Assembly (NCBI RefSeq): GCF_918797505.1
Contig: NC_092801.1
Location: 36,138,517 to 36,202,516, forward strand
Length of the DNA stretch: 64,000 nucleotides
Source: Bemisia tabaci
Lineage: Eukaryota; Arthropoda; Insecta; Hemiptera; Aleyrodidae
Direction: 5' to 3'
Shown: positions 57,381 to 64,000 of the stretch, piece by piece
How positions within the stretch are numbered: the first letter of the stretch is position 1
How the letters are laid out: each line of letters opens with the position of its first letter
Notes under the pieces: model-generated
What the model saw: only the letters and a program-made list of their open reading frames with translations
The model's database searches: none
Told to the model about the DNA's origin: nothing
Translations under genes and position numbers: made by a program

Positions 57381-57639
57381 ATTGGATCGCACTTAGCAAG
57401 AAGAAACCAGGGCGATTATGGTGTTTTCAAAATTGTGCAACTTCCCCTTTTCTTTTTAAAATACTTAATATACGTGCAGTATTAAAATTTACGAAATTAT
57501 CAACCTTTAAGTTAACAATATTTTGGTGGGAAGCAAAAACAATTTTTTTATCTGAGGGATTTTTTCGATAATTATTAATTGACATCATTTTTACAACACT
57601 GTAATTCCGTTGGTTCCTTTTTGCTAAATACGATCCAAT
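57381..57639. mobile_element. ATTGGA-260 foldback, diverged
   Basis: Ends ATTGGATCGCACTTAGCAAG and TTTTTGCTAAATACGATCCAAT. The interior has little similarity to 24261-24519 beyond the TIRs. Confidence 0.8.
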
Positions 57640-57649
57640 TGAGCTCTTC

Positions 57650-57835
57650 CATGAGTATGGTAAATTTGCAATTTAAGTACTTTTCCTAGCAAGAAATTTC
57701 GCGAGAAACACTGTGTGTCATCCGTTTTCTTTGAAACAAACTCAAAAACTCAAGAAAAGCTCTCAAAGTTCAGGCCATAAAGGATGGGATATCCTACGCT
57801 ATCCTAGGGTTCACCTCTGCATCAAGTTGAACTCT
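57650..57835. mobile_element. TGGAGA-510 fragment
   Basis: Outer and middle arm blocks (GCGAGAAACACTG, GATGGGATATCC, ACCTCTGCATCAA). Only one arm is present. Confidence 0.7.
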
Positions 57836-58019
57836 GCAATATCCCGGACAAACAGTTTCAGGACATTCCTTCAACGATTTTTGGTCCGCACACCTGCCTT
57901 GTCAAGTGGTTTACGTCCACGCGTAGAAAAGGCTACATTGACTTGGTCCCAGCGCTATATTTTAGTCCGTATGTAAAATTTATTGGCAATATCTAAATGA
58001 GAAAAATTGAAAGTGAAGG

Positions 58020-58500
58020 AGGTGTTTTAATAGTGACTTATCTTCTAAATGAAATGTTACTTTTTTCTCTTGATTCATCTTTCCAAATTTTGTATGGTCA
58101 ATATTTGGTGTAATTTCTATTCTTGGAATTTTTGATGTAAAATATACCTTATACATACCATTTTTTTAAATGAAAAAATTGCTTCATTTTAAAAAACATT
58201 TACATGTTTAAAACGTGGCAAATATTTCTAAAACCTTTTCCAAGCGATGGCATCGATATTAATCTCAATGAGCCGTAGCTGTGTTGAAAGGAACGATATA
58301 AAAATGAACAAAAGAAGGGAAAAACTAAGAAACACGCAATCTTTAATTTTAGCCCATTTTTACATCGATCTTCTAGAGTCAAATAAAGCCAATTTTGAGC
58401 GCTTGGTTCCGCAGTAAAAACACAAAATATAAAAGTACAAATTAAAGTGCTTTGGAAATCATAAAATCGAACACGGAGCCACCTTAATATTTACCAAATA
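58020..58500 (-). repeat. Inverted paralogue of 48519-49030
   Basis: On the minus strand it runs from AAGGTGGCTCCGTGTTCGAT to AAAGTAACATTTCATTTAGA. The frame open in the other copy is interrupted here. Confidence 0.7.
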
Positions 58501-58670
58501 CTTATTATATTTTGCTTCAATACTTGTTTTTTTTCATCAATTTAAATGAGAATACTGAGTGTGCAAACATTTCAAAATCATGAGTTGAAAAACACTGACT
58601 CCGCGAGTTTAAATATTCGAGCCTAACACAGAGGCGGCGCGCGGCGTGCTGCCAGCGCGACACGCGCACT

Positions 58671-58744
58671 GGCGCCTACAAACCTAAGGGGATACTTCAC
58701 GCATTGCGCAATGCTTGAAGTATCCCCTTAGGTTTGTAGGCGCC
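58671..58744. repeat. Hairpin-72 palindrome
   Basis: 74 bp from GGCGCCTACAAACCTAAGGG to its complement. Only the GCATTGCGCAATGC centre flank (TTCACG/CTTGAA) is unpaired. The surrounding 58560-58800 is an inverted copy of the 35100-35400 repeat. Confidence 0.92.
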
Positions 58745-58800
58745 AATGCGCTGGCCAGTCGCTCGCCGCGCCGCAGCGTGTCACGGCGGCTCAAGCAACT

Positions 58801-59150
58801 ATTTCACCACAGAAGAGGTGCAAAATAAGAACATTGAAAAAACCGCACCGATAACGGTTGAACGTTACTTCAAGCTTGAGAGCGAACAAACGCAATTCGA
58901 CTGTTTTTACTCTCAGCGAAAGATGAGACGCGAAAGAAACTAAGGTAAAGACCTCCGGGAACCGCAAGGGAAATCAGGGATTTCGCATCGATCCCCCGAT
59001 AAGAGGGCATAACTCGAACCCCTCGTGAGACTCAAAGAGCTCGGAGTTATACGCCCGGCAGGGATCATCCCAACGCGTGCTTGAGTCCCTCTCCGGCACA
59101 GCGACGTCTTGTAAGAAGTCCCGCCGGATTAGGATATCCACCCGACGGCC
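58801..59150. other. Unique stretch
   Basis: Moderate GC, no recognised feature. Confidence 0.45.
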
Positions 59151-59395
59151 GACGCACAGTAGAACGAGTCTTTGGAAGAAATCGGACATGAAATTTTGGA
59201 CTTTTTATTTTGTATAATTTTACCTGTACCTCTTCTCAATTTTAATGTTAAAGGGTTCTTTTTACAGACAATTCTTTGAGAAAACCGATGAAACCACTTT
59301 TAAAATATCAACATTTCATACTGATGAAAATATACGTTTTAAAAGTTTTTAAAACATGTCCGACCTCTCCCGTTAAGTCGATCCAGCGTGCGACG
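59151..59395. mobile_element. CACAGTGG element, short
   Basis: Ends GACGCACAGTAGAACGAGTC and GTCGATCCAGCGTGCGACG; 245 bp without nested insertions. Confidence 0.72.
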
Positions 59396-59453
59396 TACGC
59401 TCCTGAATCGACGAGAGAGAAAAACAAGGAGATGGTTCCAACACTGCCGTGCT

Positions 59454-59696
59454 AAGGAAAAACGCCGTATGAACCTCCAAGCGTTGCCAAATTTCCTTCG
59501 GTAAATCACGAATTTTCGGGAACATATATAAATATTTTTCTTCCAGTTTTTCAGATAATACTGATCGCAATTTTAACTAAATCTTCTGAAATATTCAAGG
59601 AAAAATATTCATAACTTTCCTCAAAAATACATGATTAATTTTAGGAAAGCTGGCAACTCTCAAATGCTCATACGGCGTTTTTCCTTAACACGGCGA
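59454..59696. mobile_element. CTGCCG-253 MITE, TSD AACA
   Basis: Left CTGCCGTGCTAAGGAAAAAC; the right end reads TTCCTTAACACGGCGA with a small deletion in the last bases. AACA at 59450-59453 and 59697-59700. Confidence 0.88.
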
Positions 59697-59700
59697 AACA

Positions 59701-60414
59701 GCGTGCGGATTTTGGAGAGCGTTCACCGTTCGAACCTTTCTATTTATTTTTACTGGGAAATAATTGAGTTATCATTTAAGACTAAGGACCGCGGCCGCCA
59801 ACCATTGAAAAATAATGAAACGTAAAAAATCGTAAAACAACCATGCTCAAGTTATTTAAGAGATGAATGGATTCAAAACCCGTCGGGTGCCCGCGAATGA
59901 AACCGTAGTAATATCTGATTACAACGTTATCCACCACTTTTCAAGTTTTATTTGCGGACATCGTTTTTAAACAGCTAAACACAGTTTTTCCGAAGAGTTT
60001 CCTCGCAGTTTCCTAAATGATCTCAAAAGTAAGCATCGAAAATTTCGAAGCAATAAATCGTTACAATGCGGATACCTACACATTTTCCCTTTGATTTTTT
60101 TAAAAACCAGAGCAGAGAGTGAAGAATGATGACACGTAATCCTACTTTAATAGTGGTTTCAGCATCGAGCGAGCCAGGGAAGGGATCGTGGTGGAGTCAT
60201 CTTTGCAGTATGACGCGCCTTTAATCCAGCTAGCGCCAATGTGCCTATACTCGTAGTCGAATACTTATCGCAAATAACTCTCGCATTGCGTTTGGCGTAG
60301 TGCGAGAAGTATTCCTGCAGTCTTGCAGGCGTTGAGATGTGCTTGACGCCGACCGCACCGTATTTGGCGCGATTATTCGAACTCGCGTTAGGATAATCGC
60401 AGCATCGGACAATG
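59701..60414. other. Mostly unique; one decayed hairpin
   Basis: 60239-60331 is an old imperfect relative of hairpin-72 (GAATACTTATCGCA, GCGAGAAGTATTC). No gene. Confidence 0.5.
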
Positions 60415-60422
60415 GGGCTTAA

Positions 60423-60830
60423 TAGAGTACCTATATTGAGAGAGTATGGCCACTGGGCCCCATGGAGAGGCTTAGGACCCAAAAATGGCGGTGCTTTCTT
60501 TTGGTTTTTGTGGATGGGAGGGGGGTCATTGCCAACTTTTGACGGTTATCACCAACCGCACTTGCTGCCAACCTTACTACATCTAAGATAATTTTTCTCA
60601 AAAATTGCACACGATTAGCCTTAAAAATATGTAAAGATGTCGCAATAGTGCATTTGAGTAAAGTTCTCGTTACGATAAGCAAAGAAAACTACATTTTGAG
60701 TCATTTTGCATTACATTACTTTATGGCGTCCGCCATTTTTGGGTCCTAAGGGCTCCATTTAGCCTAAGATGGCTGAGCCAATCAGAGGTGGTAACCCCAG
60801 TGGCCATACTCTCTCAATATAGGTACTCTA
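60423..60830. mobile_element. TAGAGT hAT-like foldback, 8-bp TSD GGGCTTAA
   Basis: 408 bp, TAGAGTACCTATATTGAGAG to CTCTCAATATAGGTACTCTA, then GTATGGCCACTGGG with its complement and CCATTTTTGGGTCCTAAG pairs. GGGCTTAA occurs at 60415-60422 and 60831-60838. Its terminal pattern TAGAGT-CC-TATA-TGAGAG is shared with TAGAGT-306, so one transposase family probably moves both. Confidence 0.94.
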
Positions 60831-60838
60831 GGGCTTAA

Positions 60839-61321
60839 AAGGTCCATGCTGTGTTTCGACGTCGTATGAGCATTCCAATGTTGCCTAGTTTCTCCTGATA
60901 AAATATTTTTCTGAGAAAAAAAGAGCAATGTTGCAAAAATGGCAACAAAGGAGGAAGTAATAACTGTTTAAAGTAGGTGACGGTCCTCCCTTCCATCCGC
61001 GGCTCCCGACATTTTTGAGACTTTTTGAGCCTCTAGGTTGTCAGATTGGGCAACGAAATACAGATATTTTATAAAGGTTTAAATGAGGAAAATAACCAAT
61101 TTTCATTACTACCTGATAACAATGGGCAGCCTCCATGAGGCCCGGTGTCCATACTCTCCTCATAAAGGCGCCGTGGCATGGGCAAAGGACTTACGGAACT
61201 TTAATTTGTTTGGAAAGAGGATGGCCCGGCCGGGACGGAGTTTGAGCCTTTGTGAGCTGATGACTGGAGGAAGAACCGGTGGAAACTCGCGGGAAGGAAG
61301 TTTCATAATGGTCGAGAGTAT
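60839..61321. other. Unique stretch with a MITE stub
   Basis: 60853-60910 resembles a left end of CTGCCG-253 (ACGTCGTATGAGCATTCC). The rest is unrecognised. Confidence 0.45.
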
Positions 61322-61575
61322 ACCGCCTCGTTAAGGAAGAACGCCGTAAGAATCTTCAGACGTTGCCTCGTCTCCTCCAATAAAAAACGAATTATCCGAG
61401 AAATTCAACAATATTTTCCTCCCAATTTTGAAGAAACTCGTAGTCACAAATTCATCTTCAATACCTGTAAATTTCGAATGAAATGATGCATCACTTTTCT
61501 CGACTGTAAAAAATTTAACGGAGTAAATCTGGCAACGCTAGGATGCTCATAAGATGTTTTTGCTCAACGCGGCAG
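61322..61575. mobile_element. CTGCCG-253 MITE, diverged
   Basis: Left CGTTAAGGAAGAACGCCGTA, right TTTTGCTCAACGCGGCAG. No clear duplication. Confidence 0.8.
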
Positions 61576-61927
61576 TGTAGGAGAGTGGAGGTATGGAAAG
61601 TAATTATGAGTTAGTTCACAGGCGAGAGCTTTTTTCTCGTGCTTGTCGAATCATACGCTGCGTTGGTCTCCGGAGCTTTCAGCGCTTCCGAGGGTCGACG
61701 ATAGAATCGATATCGATGTGCTTTGATCGATAGATAACGTTGTAAAAATAGGGATATATTGGTCGAGATCGCTCGATGACGATTCAACGATTCCTTTGTT
61801 TCCTCTTTATTGTCCGGATGTCTGCAACAAAGGTATCGAGAACTGATTTGATGGGCAAAACTCTCGAATGGGCATTGAATGGACCTGTACCTCGGATGTA
61901 CACTTGAACTTCAGGCAAGACGCAATG
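61576..61927. other. Unique stretch
   Basis: 61690-61740 has ATCGATATCGATG-type motifs but no recognised element. Confidence 0.4.
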
Positions 61928-62190
61928 CTGCCGTGCTAAGGAAGAACGCCGTATGAACATTCGAGAGTTGCCAAATTTACCTCGATAAAACGTTTAAACG
62001 AATTGTTCACCCGTGCCGTAAAATCATTTTTGAAGCAAGAAGCTTAAAAAAGACCATATTTCTTAGACTGATTGTGATATCAGGAGTATATTACGGTATT
62101 TCTAAATGCGTTCATCGTGAGTTTTATATCATTATCTGTAAGAGACAAATTTGATTTTGTTTTAGCTGAAGTTTGCAACAGGCTCATACT
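61928..62190. mobile_element. CTGCCG-253 left end fused to another repeat
   Basis: 61928-61992 is an excellent left end (CTGCCGTGCTAAGGAAG). It stops abruptly and 61996-62190 continues as the repeat seen at 4930-5130 and 11630-11830 (GTTCACCCGTGCCGTAAAAT). Confidence 0.75.
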
Positions 62191-62773
62191 GCGGTTTTTT
62201 GAAAAAACTGAAATATTAGTGAATGAATCACTAACTAGCCTTAAAATGTACTCCGTGGAAAATTCACGGATCCAATCTAGTTTTTGCATCAAAATGTGAA
62301 TTTAGGCTTTCTCTTCGCCACGAGGCTCCATTAATTTTAAAACTTATAAACACGAACTTCTCGAAAACATTAGATCCCTGAAAGGTTAGTGACATTATGT
62401 TGGGTGATGTTATGATGCGCTCTGTGAAAAACAATGCTAGAGATTCATTTAATATAGGAGGTAAAACTCAACCAGGTGGCTTTATAATCAAGGTCGGAGT
62501 TAAAAGCTTCACAACTACTCTCTCAGCTTAGGGAAGTTTAACTTTAGGTTGAAGTGAGTTTAATGCACCCTCAAATATGCTCTCCTTATTTGGTAATAAG
62601 AGAAAGGGGGGGAGGTAAAAAAAAGCATTTTCATAAAAAATTGCCTTTCACACTGTGAGCAGTTACCGGTTGACACATCGCACTCGGCATTGCAACTTAA
62701 TAATTTGACATCGTAGGAAATTTGTTCAATGCACCTATCTGGAATTGATACAGCTGCCAAAGTGAAAGCAGAA
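62191..62773. other. Unique stretch
   Basis: Nothing recognised. Confidence 0.45.
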
Positions 62774-62777
62774 AATA

Positions 62778-63030
62778 CTGCCGTGCTAAGGAAGAACGCC
62801 GTATGAACATTCGAGAGTTGCCAAATATCCCCGAATAAAACATGTACTTTTGAAGGAAACTAGGCATATTTCTCCTTGAAATTTTCAGACTTTTTACATA
62901 AAATTACGAACAAAATCCTCTTAAAAATTTGAGAAAAAATACTCACAAATTTTTCTGAAAACTCGTGATTTGTCGAAGGAAATTTGGCAACGCCTGAAGG
63001 TTCATACGTCGTTCTTCCTTAGCAAGGCAG
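62778..63030. mobile_element. CTGCCG-253 MITE, complete, TSD AATA
   Basis: 253 bp, canonical ends; AATA at 62774-62777 and 63031-63034. Confidence 0.95.
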
Positions 63031-63034
63031 AATA

Positions 63035-64000
63035 CAAGATCCGTCGCGCCCGGAATGAGAGTGAGATCATGACAACAAACCATGCTAAGGGTGAAAAACA
63101 ATAAAATTGATACGGAAAAAGGCTAAAATATTATTCAAATGATTTTTGATCTTCCGAAGGAAAATTGACCTTAACTTTTTGCAAATGCATGGAGGCAGAA
63201 AATCTGGAAATTTTTTTCGCAAGTTTCACCCTAGAAGCTAAAAAATTAAAGGAAATTCCAGGGCAAAAAGTCTTGGGCTGTAGAAAATGTGGTTTTAGTT
63301 TTTGATCGAGCTAAGGGAAACGTTTTCCCGGAAGATAAGGCCCCTTCCCGAATTCGGTCACATATTATTACGTTATGCTTTAAGTTGCTTTACGTTATTC
63401 TTCTGTAAACTGGCAATGTCGCACAGTTTCATGGAGCATTACGACTTTCTGACATCTGGTTCAGGTCTAAAAGTGCGTTAGGTTCCACAAAAAGTTAAGA
63501 GCTCTGTCAAGCATATACTATAACTCATGTTTTACAACGTATAGTACGATATGAAGGTCTGAAAAACATTGAATTAGAAAGCAGGTAAAAAAAAAATCAG
63601 CAAAAAACTGAAATCTTACGCAAGTTCAATGGAAATGTGCAGATTTCAGAGCCGTTTCGAGGAGAGAAGTTTGCGTCAACTGAAAATTTCCTTTTGAACT
63701 GAGGATAATATTCATCTTTGAATTCTGAACATAGACCTTGAACTCTTCACCAAAAGTAGAGACTTTTTCTTTGCAATCTCTTTCCGAAAAATTTACTTAG
63801 TTCCTCAGATCTTTCAGTATTAAAACATTACAAAAGAATAGAGAGGCAGAAAGTGTCATAATTATTTCCTCATACTCCTAGCAATAAAAAAGGCTTAAAA
63901 TGCCTTCTAAACTATGAAAAAGTTCGTCACCCTTTTGATATTCGTCCGAATTTTTTTAATGGCACCATTTCAAACGGTATTTGCCTCTCTTCCCCGAATA
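63035..64000. other. Unique AT-rich stretch to window end
   Basis: No repeat family and no recognised exon. Confidence 0.5.

Noticed and set aside
56907..57392. 161-codon minus-strand frame
   Set aside because: No motif, composition biased to Ser/Phe/Leu, no supporting copy or splice evidence.
1..64000. A new defence or enzymatic system
   Set aside because: No cluster of coding genes exists in the window; only one exon is recognisable.

Overview
The window looks like intergenic and intronic DNA from an animal nuclear genome, most likely an insect. It is AT-rich, has almost no open reading frame above 150 codons, and carries dense miniature inverted-repeat transposons (MITEs), foldback elements and satellite-like arrays. 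A GPCR exon ends in a GT splice donor. There are no bacterial operons, ribosome binding sites or CRISPR arrays. The mix of repeats reminds me of hemipteran, perhaps whitefly, DNA; that is a weak impression and not a demonstrated assignment.

Only one protein-coding segment is well supported: the first coding exon (minus strand, 37604-37993) of a rhodopsin-class neuropeptide receptor resembling insect allatotropin receptors (orexin-receptor relatives). It encodes the N-terminus, TM1, TM2 and the start of TM3. The rest of the gene should lie leftward, but I recognise no further exon in the window. A 41-bp minisatellite lies just upstream of its start codon and a 227-bp MITE sits 56 bp into its first intron.

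Layout. 1-1130 is a very long inverted repeat with near-identical arms. 1132-2027 is a 175-bp tandem array with an alternating ABAB order. 2061-3795 is a 260-bp tandem array built from one of the dispersed MITEs. 3.8-37 kb and 38.6-64 kb are a mosaic of repeats and unrecognised unique sequence. The main families, named here by their termini or size, are: CTGCCG-253 (250-253 bp, 4-bp AT-rich target duplications); CAGTGGCG-164, TAGAGT-306 and CAGGG (hAT-like, 8-bp duplications); CACTGG-227 (CACTG...CAGTG ends, apparent 2-bp duplications); ATTGGA-260; GGGTC-440; TGGAGA-510; CACAGTGG; and a 72-bp near-perfect palindrome (hairpin-72) seen six times plus two decayed copies. A 707-bp 5'-truncated LINE-like insertion lies at 49274-49980.

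Several loci are nested insertions whose order can be read from intact target duplications. The clearest is three levels deep at 54309-54941. None of the elements keeps a transposase or reverse-transcriptase frame in the window, so all are non-autonomous or dead here. I found no evidence of a new enzymatic or defence system. The unusual content is structural: MITE-to-satellite conversion, higher-order repeats, palindromes flanked by long direct duplications, and resolved nested insertions.
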